Origin: Nostoc desertorum CM1-VF14
Lineage (GTDB): Bacteria > Cyanobacteriota > Cyanobacteriia > Cyanobacteriales > Nostocaceae
Assembly: GCA_019359245.1 (NCBI GenBank)
Contig: JAHHHR010000006.1
Location: forward strand, 124,001 to 188,000
Reading direction: 5' to 3'
Length of the DNA stretch: 64,000 bases
Positions within the stretch are counted from its first letter, which is position 1. Every line of letters starts with the position of its first letter. Positions 1 to 9,435 of this stretch are shown one piece after another. The notes beneath the pieces were generated by a model. The model saw nothing but the letters and a program-made list of their open reading frames with translations. It was not told the origin of the DNA and ran no database searches. Made by a program: the position numbers and the translations under genes.

Positions 1-591
1 GTGAACGAGCTACATAAATTTGTTTCATACTGTAAAATCATTCAACCCCAAACTCAGGAGGACATTCAAAAATTTTTTGAAGGAGTTATCTTATTTCCTT
101 ATGATAAGGAACTTCTATTGCAAGCTTATTTATTTCTGAATATTAAAGACTTGTTTCCCTCGTGCGCTGAATTACTGTTATTTGAAAAATCCCCAATTTC
201 AGATTATACAGATTTAGGAAAGTGTGATTTTGTTTACCGGACTTTTAAAGGTAGCCTGTTTTTAATTGAAACTAAGTTTATTGATACAGAAGCAACAGGA
301 GCTACAGAAAGAAAAAGAAGAAATAAACACCGAAACAAGGTATTTGAGCAAGTTATTACTTTGAAAGGTCGTTTTAGTGAATATTGGAATATGAGGTTAG
401 ATCAATTAGAATGCGGGGTTTTCACAACAGATGCAGAAGTTGCTTGGCGAGGAAATGGTGTGAACGTTACATCTAAATCGATATCTATCGATCATTTGGA
501 AAAATGGCGAAGAAGCTATCACAGTAGTGAAAAGTTTTTATCTCATCAAGATAGTTCAAAGCTTCAGAGGAAGGTTAATTTGAAAGGTTAA
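1..591 (+). CDS. Hypothetical protein with PD-(D/E)XK nuclease-like core
   Basis: The reading frame is open from the first base (GTG), so the true start may lie before the window; 196 codons are visible. I do not recognise the family. Residues 74-95 hold a GKCDFVY strand followed by FLIETK, an Asp then Glu-x-Lys spacing like the core of PD-(D/E)XK nucleases. Around it are a charged KRRNKHRNK stretch and a C-terminal basic tail. No signal peptide or membrane segment is seen. A nuclease-like or restriction-like role is inference from one motif. Confidence 0.6.
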   Translation: MNELHKFVSYCKIIQPQTQEDIQKFFEGVILFPYDKELLLQAYLFLNIKDLFPSCAELLLFEKSPISDYTDLGKCDFVYRTFKGSLFLIETKFIDTEATGATERKRRNKHRNKVFEQVITLKGRFSEYWNMRLDQLECGVFTTDAEVAWRGNGVNVTSKSISIDHLEKWRRSYHSSEKFLSHQDSSKLQRKVNLKG

Positions 592-664
592 GCTAATACC
601 AAAGATATGATTTTCACGGTGGTTTACCCCTGTAACTTTGTGCGATTTTGTACAATTTGTGGAG

Positions 665-756
665 TGATGCCTGCGGCGAGCTATGACGCTCGTGACGCTC
701 TATGACTCGCTAACGCTTCTCTATGAGACGCACTCGCGTTCGCTATCGGCATCGCA
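665..756. repeat. Palindromic interspersed repeat (REP-like)
   Basis: A GC-rich block in AT-rich DNA with ends gatgcctgcggcgagc and gctatcggcatcgc, and internal units such as gacgctc, gctaacgc and cgcactcgcg. It resembles the short palindromic repeats scattered through Nostoc genomes; related ends (...catcgc) recur near 28.51, 29.01, 42.02, 54.40 and 54.60 kb in this window. Confidence 0.6.
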
Positions 757-963
757 AGTCCGAGTTTAAAGCTGCCTATTTCATGAAATCGAACAGTATC
801 TACATGATAAAAATGCTTAAAAATATCTTGCAAATCAGTGGCAAGAATGCCAATGTCTTTGCCTTTCTTTAACCTAAATGACGGCTCATTGGTGATGGAC
901 AAATGTCCCTTGCTGACTCGTCTGAGCCATTATTTTTATGAAGTAATACTGAAATCAGAAAGC

Positions 964-1683
964 TCAGGAATTAGTATTTTCGTCAGGAGCTTCAAACTTG
1001 TAACCATAGCCCCTGACAGTTTTAATAAACTCTGGTATGCTAGCATCGACTTCCATCTTCTTGCGAAGTTGACCTATATGCACATCAACCACTCGGCCAT
1101 CTCCCACGTAGTCGCAACCCCAGATTTTTTGGATTAGCTGCGGACGACTCCAAGCCTGATTAGGATGACTTGCCAAAAAATGTAAGATATTAAATTCTAG
1201 CGCTGTTAAAGCAAGAGGTTTATCGTTAAGTGTTACCTCCCGACCCTCTGGGTTAATTACTAGCTGCTTAAAAATGATCCGTTGTGTTGGGGAGGGATTG
1301 ATGTAGCGTATGCGTCTCAAAAGAGCTTCTACTCTAACTTCAACTTCTGCAAGACTAAAGGGCTTAGTCATGAAATCATCAGCACCTGCGCTTAAGATTT
1401 TTATTTTATCAGCCTCGTCAGTCCTACTAGTCAGTATCAGCACTAAAACATTAGTACGGCTCTGCATTTCTTGGCAGAGGCTATAACCATTAAGATCCGG
1501 CAAATTCCAATCCAGAATCACTAAAGCTGGGTTGAATTGCTCAAACAACGATAAGGCAGTCTTACCATCTGCTGCGGATTCTATTTGATATTTCCGACTT
1601 AAAAAACGATAGACGAGATTTCGGACGCTGAAGTCGTCATCGACGATCAGAATTTTGGGAGTAGTAGCGGAAACCATAACCAT
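964..1683 (-). CDS. OmpR/PhoB-family response regulator
   Basis: A two-component transcription regulator. The receiver domain begins at PKILIVDDD (acidic pair), the phospho-acceptor Asp lies in LVILDWNLPDLNGY, and the conserved Lys in FMTKPFSLAE. The C-terminal half is a winged-helix DNA-binding domain (LTALEFNILHFLASHPNQAWSR ... VVDVHIGQLRKK ... IKTVRGYGYKF). I start at the ATG at 1683, just before the receiver domain; the frame stays open to a GTG at 1758, adding 25 residues. No cognate kinase is adjacent, so the signal is unknown. Confidence 0.9.
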   Translation of the reverse strand: MVMVSATTPKILIVDDDFSVRNLVYRFLSRKYQIESAADGKTALSLFEQFNPALVILDWNLPDLNGYSLCQEMQSRTNVLVLILTSRTDEADKIKILSAGADDFMTKPFSLAEVEVRVEALLRRIRYINPSPTQRIIFKQLVINPEGREVTLNDKPLALTALEFNILHFLASHPNQAWSRPQLIQKIWGCDYVGDGRVVDVHIGQLRKKMEVDASIPEFIKTVRGYGYKFEAPDENTNS

Positions 1684-1766
1684 AATGCTGCCTATTGTAG
1701 ATTGGGCGATTTGTTGCGCCAGTTTTGCTTTACCTATTTCTGTCGAGAGTGTATTCACGCGCGTCC

Positions 1767-1802
1767 GTACTGAGTACGATCGCTATTGTAGTACTTGTGT
1801 AC
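1767..1802. promoter_or_regulatory. Cluster of GTAC palindromes upstream of the response regulator
   Basis: Within 36 bases are GTACTGAGTAC (5-bp arms), a GTAGTAC and GTACTTGTGTAC (4-bp arms). They lie just upstream of the response-regulator start and could be an operator or an autoregulatory site. The spacing does not fit the GTA-N8-TAC NtcA consensus. Confidence 0.3.
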
Positions 1803-2758
1803 AATTTATCTTCCATGAAGTTTATCAAAACTTAAGCCATTGTAATGCTAATAAATTGTATAAGTCTTGTAGAATTTTGAATTTATCTGGTACAATGTGC
1901 TAACTTTTATACTGAAAAAAAGTATAATTAAAGACCATTTTTATAACCACAAATAGTCGAGAGAAACATCAGAAGCCACGGCATTTGCTACAACTTTATA
2001 AAAGCAAGTCAGCTTCTGACTAATTAGATATCCACAAAAGCTCACAAACCAAGCATAAGCTAATTTAGATTCTCAACCCTACCTGCCCAACTGTAGTTTT
2101 AACTAATAGATATCTGTTCCTGAAAAGGGCTATGAAAATTTACCTGGGGTGCATTTACACGTAGCTACACTCTTAAGCATATAGTATACTACAAGTCTCA
2201 GCCTAAGACTATAACAAGCCAAGAACTGAGAGAATCGCTAGAAGGTATTAAGAGTAGCAAAAACAGCTTTAATAGATAAAACTTGGAGTCAGTATAAATT
2301 AGCAACAGCTTATCAACCACTTTCCAAATTATTTGTAGGTGAACCGATTTCGCGCTCTTGTTTTGGGCAAACTTGCTAATAGCTAGGGTTATGTTGGCGA
2401 AAAGGTTGTTGATTTACCGGCATTGAAGCTAACTATTAAAGTGTTATTGTTAGTGATTGCAGAGATTGAAAAGGTATGTAATTCCTGTACTAATGGCTGA
2501 TTATTTTAATCTTATTTATAATATGTTTGAGTAATAAAATATTACAAATATCAGCTTAAAACATATTTAATTTAAACTAATAGAAAACTAGTTTTATTAG
2601 TCTAATCTGGCAGAAATTGCAATGCATTAAACGGTAGAAAAACTTTTAATTAGCTATCTATCTTAGGAGAGATCCTGAGCAAATTCAGCCCAGAGAAAGA
2701 GCAATTAAATACATATAGTCCGTTAAATTGCTATCAATATCGTCAGTCAGGAATAATT
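1803..2758. other. AT-rich intergenic region, no recognisable gene
   Basis: About 950 bases between divergent genes. No ORF with recognisable protein features, no tRNA-like T-loop and no clear terminator was found. It should hold the promoters of the response regulator (leftward) and the rhodanese-like gene (rightward). Confidence 0.5.
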
Positions 2759-3382
2759 ATGGTTAATAATTTAGTAGGCGGCATTATTCCCCCACAGCCA
2801 CCAGTAGAAGCACAGTCTGATGTTCATACATTGAAATCTCGCCTAGAATGGGGCGAACCAGCTTTTACAATCCTAGATGTGCGCGATCGCAACACCTTCA
2901 ACGAAGGTCATATTCTGGGAGCGATGCCGATGCCAGTAGATGAATTGGTAGAGCGTGCAGTACCTTCTTTGGATAAAGGCCGCGATATTTACGTTTACGG
3001 TGCTAATGAAGAAGAATCTGCCCAAGCCGCACAGCAACTGCGCTCTAATGGATTTGAGCATGTCTCCCAACTCAAAGGTGGTCTTGCTGCATGGAAGGCT
3101 ATTGGTGGCCCGACAGAAGGCATTATTGAATCAAAAACTCCCCCAGGTGCAGATGACTACAATGTTGTAGATCGGCTAAAAAATCACCAAGAAAATCAGC
3201 CAAAGGGAGGCCCTAGCGCAACAGAAGCCATTAAAAAAGGAGCTAGTGACCTCAAGGATAATATTCAAGAGGGAGCCAGTAATCTGAAGGAAGGCATTCA
3301 AGAGGGAGTCAATAATGTCAAAGAAGGCATTAGTGAATCTAACGCTCCTAAAGGCACTGATGATTCCAATATTGGTTCTTAG
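2759..3382 (+). CDS. Rhodanese-like protein lacking the active-site Cys, with LEA-like repeat tail
   Basis: Residues 20-118 form a rhodanese homology domain: FTILDVRDRNTFNEGHILGA, then the strand DIYVY, then the helix and LKGGLAAWKAIGGP ending typical of the fold. The active-site loop that normally begins with catalytic Cys reads GANEEES (Gly81 at the Cys position), so sulfurtransferase activity is unlikely. Residues 150-200 repeat an amphipathic unit (KKGASDLKDNIQEG, ASNLKEGIQEG, VNNVKEGISES), like LEA-type or apolipoprotein-like 11-mers. An AGGA sequence precedes the ATG. The role is unknown; sensing, binding or stress protection are possible. Confidence 0.85.
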   Translation: MVNNLVGGIIPPQPPVEAQSDVHTLKSRLEWGEPAFTILDVRDRNTFNEGHILGAMPMPVDELVERAVPSLDKGRDIYVYGANEEESAQAAQQLRSNGFEHVSQLKGGLAAWKAIGGPTEGIIESKTPPGADDYNVVDRLKNHQENQPKGGPSATEAIKKGASDLKDNIQEGASNLKEGIQEGVNNVKEGISESNAPKGTDDSNIGS

Positions 3383-3435
3383 GCAAAAAATAACTTAGAA
3401 AATTAGCAATAGACCTCTTGCATAATCAAGAATAA

Positions 3436-3510
3436 AAACCCCACTCTACCTTTGACTTACATTAAAGTCTCCCCTCTCTGCTTGTGGGAGAAGGTTAGAG
3501 GTAGGGTGTT
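3436..3510. repeat. Interspersed repeat (cctctctgcttgtgggagagg type)
   Basis: Pyrimidine-rich then purine-rich halves (ccccactctacct ... gttagaggtagggtg, and ctccc ... gggag) form an imperfect hairpin 55 bases after the rhodanese-like gene. A related element lies at 53.57-53.69 kb. It may also serve as a transcription end. Confidence 0.45.
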
Positions 3511-3634
3511 AAAAAATTTGCCAAGAGGTCTAATCTTGATTTTTCATGAGCAGAGATGTCACAAGTCAGAACTAAAAGACAGAAGATTTTCTCTTGTAAT
3601 GCTTCTTATATTCCAAAGCAAAAGATTTGTTTGA

Positions 3635-4264
3635 TCAGTGTTCAAACAAATCTTTAAATTGCAACAAATCCAGGGAAACTATGGTTGGCAGAAATTCAAA
3701 ACATTCTTGAGCAATTTCCCAACGTTCTTCTCGTTTGAGCATTTTTGTTAGCTTTTGTTGCACACTAAGTAAGTAGCGCACATCATTAGCAGCATAACTC
3801 AGTTGAGCTTCAGATAAACTAGCGGCGTTACCCCAATCAGAACTTTGAGAGCTTTTATCCAGTTCTACTTGTTCTAACTCTTGCACCACATCTTTAAGTC
3901 CGTGGCGATTTGTGTAGGTACGGGCTAATTTACTAGCAATTTTAGTACAAAAAATAGGTTTAACCTGAATCCCCAGATTGGCTCGCAAAGTGGCAAGGTC
4001 AAAACGAGCAAAGTGAAACACTTTTACGACATTCGCTGCTTCTAAGAGCTTTTTCAAGTTTGGGGCATCAGCTTGCCCTTTGGCTATGCGGATTGCAGCC
4101 ACTTTCCCGAATTCGTTGCACAGCTGGACAAGACACAAGCGATCGCGTTGTGGCAATAATCCCATCGTTTCTGTATCAACTGCGATCGCTGTAGATTCTA
4201 AATACTGTCCAAGGGCTGCGTCACTGAGGTCGCGATCGCTCACCTGAAAATCTTGTAATGTCAT
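3635..4264 (-). CDS. RNase D-like 3'-5' exonuclease (DEDDy family)
   Basis: A single exonuclease domain without the HRDC domain of full RNase D, as in many cyanobacterial homologues. Visible motifs are Exo I AVDTETMGL (Asp and Glu), Exo II in the HFARFDLATL segment (Asp) and Exo III YAANDVRYL (Tyr-x3-Asp, marking the DEDDy class). It probably trims structured RNA 3' ends with two metal ions in the cytoplasm. The frame extends 10 codons upstream to a TTG at 4294; the ATG at 4264 is more likely the start. Confidence 0.9.
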   Translation of the reverse strand: MTLQDFQVSDRDLSDAALGQYLESTAIAVDTETMGLLPQRDRLCLVQLCNEFGKVAAIRIAKGQADAPNLKKLLEAANVVKVFHFARFDLATLRANLGIQVKPIFCTKIASKLARTYTNRHGLKDVVQELEQVELDKSSQSSDWGNAASLSEAQLSYAANDVRYLLSVQQKLTKMLKREERWEIAQECFEFLPTIVSLDLLQFKDLFEH

Positions 4265-4350
4265 GAATTGTTCAAAAATAATTGTAGTGTCCAACAGATA
4301 AAAGTCTTAGACACTACATTATTATTGTGCAAAACAATCAGAAATTAAAT

Positions 4351-4899
4351 CTACCTAGCGCGAAAGAAAAGCTGTGTAAGGTAAACTTCACCTTGATTAT
4401 TAGTAGCAACGCCAATTCCAGTGAGGTTGTAATTTCCTTTAAGGTTCTTTAGATGTCCGGGACTTTTGATCCAACCAGTAACAGCTTCGTCCACAGGATT
4501 ACTATATCCCCGATTGAAAGCAACATTTTCCGCCGCACTGTTGTAGCGAAGAGGGATAGCTTTAACTCGCCGTTCAAATCCCTGATGGCTAAATGGGGTT
4601 TTACCTTTAGCCATATTTTGACTATGAATTCTTGCCTGTCGAGTAATATTTGCATTTAGGGTCAACTTTGGCAGTCCTTTAGAAGCCCGATATCGATTAA
4701 TTTCTTCAAAAACGGATTTTTCTAATTCCGTAGTTTTAAAAGTAGGAGTCGATATTGCAACCTGACTGGAAAAAAGCGACAATAGCTTATTACGGGTGGA
4801 TGTATTCGCAGAAGAATGATTTGGTACCGGAACAGTCGTTAATCCACTAGCAAGGACAAGCGCACTTAAAGCGATGCCAAAAGCAGTTTGTCGGAACAT
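4351..4899 (-). CDS. CAP-domain (SCP/PR-1-like) secreted protein, copy 1
   Basis: The N terminus (MFRQTAFGIALSALVLASG) is a signal peptide. The CAP domain covers about residues 60-182: VFEEINRYRASKGLPKL, then RIHSQNMA with the conserved His, AAENVAFNRGY with the conserved Glu, and a SPGHLKNLKGNYNLTGIGVA segment, ending in VYLTQLFF. Bacterial CAP proteins are extracytoplasmic and mostly of unknown function. It is the most diverged of three neighbouring paralogues on the same strand. Confidence 0.9.
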   Translation of the reverse strand: MFRQTAFGIALSALVLASGLTTVPVPNHSSANTSTRNKLLSLFSSQVAISTPTFKTTELEKSVFEEINRYRASKGLPKLTLNANITRQARIHSQNMAKGKTPFSHQGFERRVKAIPLRYNSAAENVAFNRGYSNPVDEAVTGWIKSPGHLKNLKGNYNLTGIGVATNNQGEVYLTQLFFRAR

Positions 4900-5173
4900 G
4901 GAGAATTGCGTAATTGTGTAGAGATATAAGACTTATACTCTACCCTATTGTTCCGACGATATATACTACGATACTATTAAGGATTGATGAATTTTTGTAA
5001 TTTGGCAACATCCTTGTATAAGAAGTACAAAAATCATTTCCAATTGTCAATACTTCAATAGGTCAGCTTCATGAAATCACAGTTATTTTTACTGATAATT
5101 TAGAATTTTCATGAATTAATAAAAAATAATGTACTATTCAGCAGATAAATGTCATTGAAACTACATTAATGCG

Positions 5174-5258
5174 ATTTGATTTTTGAAAAAATCTAAATAT
5201 ACGTAGGGTATATTATCGCGTAACGTAACGCATCCTACGTATATTTCAAAAATCAAAT
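5174..5258. repeat. Long nested inverted repeat downstream of CAP copy 2
   Basis: A perfect 15-bp arm (atttgatttttgaaa at 5174-5188, complement at 5244-5258) encloses a perfect 11-bp arm (atatacgtagg at 5197-5207, complement at 5234-5244). On the minus strand it lies about 90 bases after the stop of the copy-2 gene. No T-tract follows, so it is a transcript-end structure or a palindromic repeat rather than a classic terminator. Confidence 0.65.
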
Positions 5259-5349
5259 ATAAGTCTATACATTGTTCAACATATAGCAAAAGCTTTGCCA
5301 ACAGACTGAAGCCTGGGAAATTTGAGAAAAAGCCTAAATACCACATCTA

Positions 5350-5877
5350 TCAGCGAAGGAAAATTTGTGTGAAGTAGATTTCACCTCTACTGTTGCTAGC
5401 GACACCAATCCCCGTCTTTTCAAAATTACCTTTGATATTGGCTAGATGCCCTGGACTTTTGAGCCAGCCTTGCAAAGCTATTGTGGCAGGGTTATTATAT
5501 CCCTGATTGTAAGCAACATTTTCACCAGCTGTTCTGTAGGCAATACCGATTGCCTTAACACGTTGTGAAAATCCCGTATGTCCAAAAGGAACTTTAGCTT
5601 TAGCCATGTTCTGACTGTGAATCCTAGCCCGATTATCGCTGGCAGAATTACGAGTTAGTTTTGGTAGCTTTTGAGAAGCTCTGTAGTTATTAATTTGGTT
5701 GAAAATCGACTTCTCTAAAGCAGCAGCCTCAATGTTAGATGCTGCAATATAAACAGTATCACTTAATATATGTGAAGACTGCGGTGTAAAAGTGAGATTT
5801 GTTACAGGAGTAGCGATCGCTCCACTACTGAGAATAATAGTGCCTAAAGAAAGGCTGTAGATTGTTGTTTTAATCAT
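5350..5877 (-). CDS. CAP-domain (SCP/PR-1-like) secreted protein, copy 2
   Basis: A 175-residue protein with an N-terminal signal peptide (MIKTTIYSLSLGTIILSSG) and one CAP domain: IFNQINNYRASQKLPKLTRN, RIHSQNMAKAKVPFGHTGF, AGENVAYNQGY, LKSPGHLANIKGNFEKTGIG. It is very similar to the next gene upstream on this strand, including its 3' flank, and so is a tandem duplicate. Extracellular or periplasmic location follows from the signal peptide; the substrate is unknown. Confidence 0.9.
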   Translation of the reverse strand: MIKTTIYSLSLGTIILSSGAIATPVTNLTFTPQSSHILSDTVYIAASNIEAAALEKSIFNQINNYRASQKLPKLTRNSASDNRARIHSQNMAKAKVPFGHTGFSQRVKAIGIAYRTAGENVAYNQGYNNPATIALQGWLKSPGHLANIKGNFEKTGIGVASNSRGEIYFTQIFLR

Positions 5878-6284
5878 TTGCTGAAACTAACTAAAACTCT
5901 AGCTCCAGACAGTCTAATCAAGCTAATATCAATCTTACAACTTGATTATAAGTCGATATACCTCTGTTTATGGGGTTTTATCTTTAAAAACTGTTAGTTA
6001 ACGTTTAAACTCACAGTTTTACGAAAAATTTTTGTATTTATCGAAAGTTGCCATCTACCATTAGTAGGGTTTTTTGTATATAACCCACTTCTCATAGTTT
6101 TCGGATGGTGCGTTAGCCAGAGGCATAACGCAACGCTTACGGGAACCTCCGCAACGCACTGGCTCCCCTACGCATATTTCAAAAATCAAATGTGAGTCCT
6201 ATACATTGTTCAACATATAGCAAAAGCTTTGCCAACAGACTGAAGCCTGGGAAACTTGAGAAAAAAACCTAAATACCACATCTA

Positions 6285-6809
6285 TCAGCGAAGGAAAATT
6301 TGTGTGAAGTAGATTTCGCCTTTACTATTGCTAGCGACACCAATCCCCGTCTTTTGAAAGTTACCTTTGATATTGGCTAGATGCCCTGGACTTTTGAGCC
6401 AACCTTGAACAGCTTGCGTAGCAGGATCACTATATCCCTGGTTGTAAGCGACGTTTTCAGCAGCTGAACTGTAAGAAATGCCGATTGCTTGGACACGTTG
6501 TGAAAATCCCGTATGTCCAAAGGAAACTTTACCATTAGCCATGTTCTGACTGTGAATCCTGGCTTGATTATCGATGGCAGAATTCCGAGTCAGCGCTGGT
6601 AGCCCTTGGGAAACTCTATAGTTATTAATTTGGCTGAAAACCGACTGTTCTAGACCAGCATTGTTGCTAGACGCTGCTACTTGAATAGTATTATTCGATA
6701 CGGGTTCAGGATTAGGCATACAAGTTGAACTTGTTACAGGAGTAGCGATCGCGGCACTACTGATAAGAATAGTGCCTAAAGTAACGATGTATATTGTTGG
6801 CTTCATCAT
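6285..6809 (-). CDS. CAP-domain (SCP/PR-1-like) secreted protein, copy 3
   Basis: A 174-residue paralogue of copy 2 with the same layout: signal peptide ending near SSAAIATP, then a CAP domain with VFSQINNYRVSQGLPALTRN, RIHSQNMANGKVSFGHTGF, SAAENVAYNQGY and LKSPGHLANIKGNFQKTGIG. Divergence from copy 2 is concentrated in the linker after the signal peptide (residues 20-55), while the domain and 3' flank are nearly the same. About 90 bases upstream a duplicated AT-rich flank is likely to contain its promoter. Confidence 0.9.
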   Translation of the reverse strand: MMKPTIYIVTLGTILISSAAIATPVTSSTCMPNPEPVSNNTIQVAASSNNAGLEQSVFSQINNYRVSQGLPALTRNSAIDNQARIHSQNMANGKVSFGHTGFSQRVQAIGISYSSAAENVAYNQGYSDPATQAVQGWLKSPGHLANIKGNFQKTGIGVASNSKGEIYFTQIFLR

Positions 6810-7393
6810 CTATTTAAGTAAACTTTTAGACAATGTAACCAACTAATATCAGTGTGACAAACTGCTTATAAGTCCATATACCTCTATTTATGCCGTTCTC
6901 AGTTCAAAAACTAACAACCAACGTTTAAATGCACGATTTTACAAGGAAATTGTGCTGTTTAGTAAAAAATTGTCTTTTACTATTAGTATGGTTTGTTATA
7001 TAACCTAGATTCGTACTTAAGTATTTACATAGTGTAATTACTATATTGTTTTATATTTCTAGTTCTAAATTATGCTTTTTCAACTTCAAAATTAAGCTAT
7101 ATTACTGGTATTAAGTATATTTTATAGCTTTGTTTGTGTTTATAAAACCAGTAAAAACCGTTTATAAAAGCTGAGAGCGCAGAATGTAGGATATAAATTG
7201 CACGGATTTATTCAGCTAAATATATACGTGATTTCAACTAGCCTTGGTTAAAGGTTTCTAACTCTTCTTGCGCCACGCGCAACACCCGTGCAAGATATTT
7301 CGCACGCTACTGCTTCCGCTCCTTAATTTGCCTTGTTAAACCTGCGGCTTGATTCAATTCAATTAAGGAGCGTTTCGCTTTTAACCCTCGATT

Positions 7394-7471
7394 CAAGTCG
7401 GCAGTGCGTTGGGCGGCTCTGCCGACTTGAAGCAACTGCCATCTCACCGCCACACTGTTCCGGTGTGGCGG
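7394..7471. repeat. Two adjacent hairpins of an interspersed repeat
   Basis: Hairpin 1 has an 11-bp perfect stem, caagtcggcag (7394-7404) with its complement at 7419-7429. Hairpin 2 has a 9-bp stem, ccgccacac (7447-7455) with its complement at 7463-7471. The first shares the text cagtgcgttgggcggg-like and gacttgaagcaactg with the MITE interior at 18.68-18.72 kb. The rest of the 7006-7640 gap holds no recognisable gene. Confidence 0.65.
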
Positions 7472-7640
7472 GAGCATTCTCTCAGAATTTAGGTAAACAG
7501 GTCATTTACCCTTAGCTAATGTGCATTCTCAAACTTTGCACGAAATTTTGGCGTGCCAACTCGTTGTGAGTGGGTTGCGGTAGCATAGGGTGCTGGAGTT
7601 GCTAATCGATTATTGCTTTTTCCCAAAAATTGATGTATGT

Positions 7641-8876
7641 TTACACGTCATTTAAGAACTTGGCTACTGTTTGTACATCCTTATCGCCGCGTCCAGAGCA
7701 GTTAATTACAATCCGGGGACTGTCGGTTAGTTGGGGGCATAGGGTTTCGAGGTAGGCGATCGCATGGGCTGTTTCCAATGCTGGGATAATCCCTTCCAAT
7801 TTCGACAATCGCTGGAATGCCTCCAAAGCCTCTGCATCGGTAACACTATAGTATTCGGCGCGGCCAATATCCTTCAAATAGCTATGTTCTGGTCCCACAC
7901 CAGGATAATCTAAACCTGCACTAATTGAGTGTGCCTCAATGATTTGCCCATCTTCATCTTGCAGAAGATAGCTCATGGCTCCGTGCAATACACCAACTCT
8001 TCCTTTTGTCAAGGTCGCTGCGTGTTTTTCAGTATTAACACCTTCTCCTGCTGCCTCAATCCCAATGAACCGGATAGAAGACTCATTCATAAACTCATAG
8101 AAGAGTCCCATAGCATTGGAACCACCACCGACACAAGCCAAGAGAATATCAGGCAATACACCCCACTTTTCTATTGCTTGGGCGCGAGTTTCTTGGCCGA
8201 TTACTGCATGGAAATCACGTACCATCATCGGGTAAGGATGGGGGCCTGCTACCGAACCCAAGATGTAGTGAGTTGTTTCCACATTCGTTACCCAATCACG
8301 GATTGCTTCAGAGGTGGCATCTTTCAGGGTTCCAGTTCCCGCTTCTACCGGACGCACTTCTGCCCCCATCAACCGCATTCTGAACACATTTAAAGCTTGA
8401 CGTTCCATGTCATGAACGCCCATGTAAATTACGCATTCCAGGCCAAAACGAGCGCAAACTGTAGCTGTGGCAACTCCGTGTTGTCCAGCACCCGTTTCGG
8501 CAATAATCCGTTGCTTACCCATGCGCTTTGCCAACAATACCTGACCAAGGGCATTGTTAATTTTATGAGCGCCAGTATGATTTAAATCCTCGCGCTTTAA
8601 GTAAATTTGTGGTCCCGTGCGATCGGGTCGGGCATAATGAGCAGTCAGGCGTTCAGCGAAATACAAGGGTGTGGCACGTCCTACATAGTCCCGTAACAAC
8701 TGCTGTAGTTCTGCTTGAAAACCAGGGTCATTGCGGTATTGCTGATAAGCTGTTTCTAGCTCAGTAAGAGCAGGCATCAGCGTTTCAGGTACATACTTAC
8801 CGCCGAAGCGTCCAAAGCGACCTAGCGTATCGGGAACTTGAGCAGTTGAATTTGGAGATAGGGGAGTAGTAGTCAC
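7641..8876 (-). CDS. trpB: Tryptophan synthase beta chain
   Basis: It catalyses the PLP-dependent condensation of indole with serine, the last step of tryptophan synthesis, in a complex with TrpA. At 411 residues it has the usual length. The PLP Lys is in [10 protein letters not shown] (Lys105), the entry motif is [16 protein letters not shown], and the phosphate loop is [10 protein letters not shown]. It starts at a GTG; no ATG lies between it and the conserved N terminus. trpA is not in the window and trpC lies 2.7 kb away, so the trp genes are dispersed here as is usual in cyanobacteria. Confidence 0.97.
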   Translation of the reverse strand: MTTTPLSPNSTAQVPDTLGRFGRFGGKYVPETLMPALTELETAYQQYRNDPGFQAELQQLLRDYVGRATPLYFAERLTAHYARPDRTGPQIYLKREDLNHTGAHKINNALGQVLLAKRMGKQRIIAETGAGQHGVATATVCARFGLECVIYMGVHDMERQALNVFRMRLMGAEVRPVEAGTGTLKDATSEAIRDWVTNVETTHYILGSVAGPHPYPMMVRDFHAVIGQETRAQAIEKWGVLPDILLACVGGGSNAMGLFYEFMNESSIRFIGIEAAGEGVNTEKHAATLTKGRVGVLHGAMSYLLQDEDGQIIEAHSISAGLDYPGVGPEHSYLKDIGRAEYYSVTDAEALEAFQRLSKLEGIIPALETAHAIAYLETLCPQLTDSPRIVINCSGRGDKDVQTVAKFLNDV

Positions 8877-9087
8877 AAGCTAATTTTGATGAGGGGAATG
8901 ACTTAATTATTATAGAAAGTATGGGGCATATCTGGGGTATATCTAGGGACTGGAGACTAGGAAAGAGTTTTCTCAATCCTCAATCTCTCGCAATGGATTT
9001 GTGATGTTAGCCTAGAATTTGATATCGCAGCAGAATGGTTGCATAGAAGTTTCCACTGCCTTTGAAATTTTTCTTAATAAAGATTTT

Positions 9088-9435
9088 ATGTCTTCTTCCA
9101 ATTCTAAATCTTCTGACAAAAGCTTTGTCTACCGCGAATTTGGCAACGACAACTCTGCCGCCACAGAAAGACCAATTCCAGAACTCCCTGCACAACAACA
9201 AAATCTTAAAGTACAAGCTTCCCGCAAAGGACGCAAAGGGAAAACCGTCACAGTGATTAGTGGTTTTCAAGCCAAACCAGAAACCTTGGCAGATTTGGTG
9301 AAGCAGTTAAAAACCCAGTGCGGCACAGGTGGAACAGTTAAAGATAACGAAATTGAAATTCAGGGTGAACACAAGCAGAAAATTGTCGAGATTTTAACCA
9401 AACTAGGTTACAAAGCTAAAATTAGTGGTGGCTAA
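9088..9435 (+). CDS. SUI1/YciH-family translation factor
   Basis: A 115-residue protein with an N-terminal disordered Ser-rich segment and a C-terminal SUI1 domain (about residues 50-115): SRKGRKGKTVTVISGF, LADLVKQLKTQCGTGGTVKD, EIQGEHKQKIVEILTKLGY. This is the bacterial relative of eukaryotic initiation factor eIF1, thought to act in start-site discrimination at the small ribosomal subunit. The frame is open to an ATG at 9019, but the ATG at 9088 better fits the expected protein. Confidence 0.93.
   Translation: MSSSNSKSSDKSFVYREFGNDNSAATERPIPELPAQQQNLKVQASRKGRKGKTVTVISGFQAKPETLADLVKQLKTQCGTGGTVKDNEIEIQGEHKQKIVEILTKLGYKAKISGG

Larger units (their letters stand above)
5234..7005. repeat. Tandem duplication of about 850 bp carrying CAP copies 2 and 3
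   Basis: The block around 5234-6085 matches 6167-7005, including non-coding flanks. The 3' flanks (from cctacgYatatttcaaaaat through caacatatagcaaaagc into the gene ends) are almost identical, and the upstream flanks share aacgtttaaa and a final taYtattagtaKgg-like stretch. The units are separated by a GC-rich palindromic repeat at about 6104-6166 that ends with caacgcactggctccc. Confidence 0.75.

Noticed and set aside
681..902. 73-codon minus-strand ORF (MSITNEPSFRLKKGKDIG...)
   Set aside because: Its C-terminal third is the palindromic repeat at 665-756 and no family is recognisable; it may be a gene fragment, but nothing supports an intact gene.
1767..1802. NtcA-type site (GTA-N8-TAC)
   Set aside because: The GTAC palindromes have spacers of 3-6, not 8.
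7333..7515. 60-codon plus-strand ORF near the two hairpins
   Set aside because: It is made of the palindromic repeat sequence and shows no coding features.
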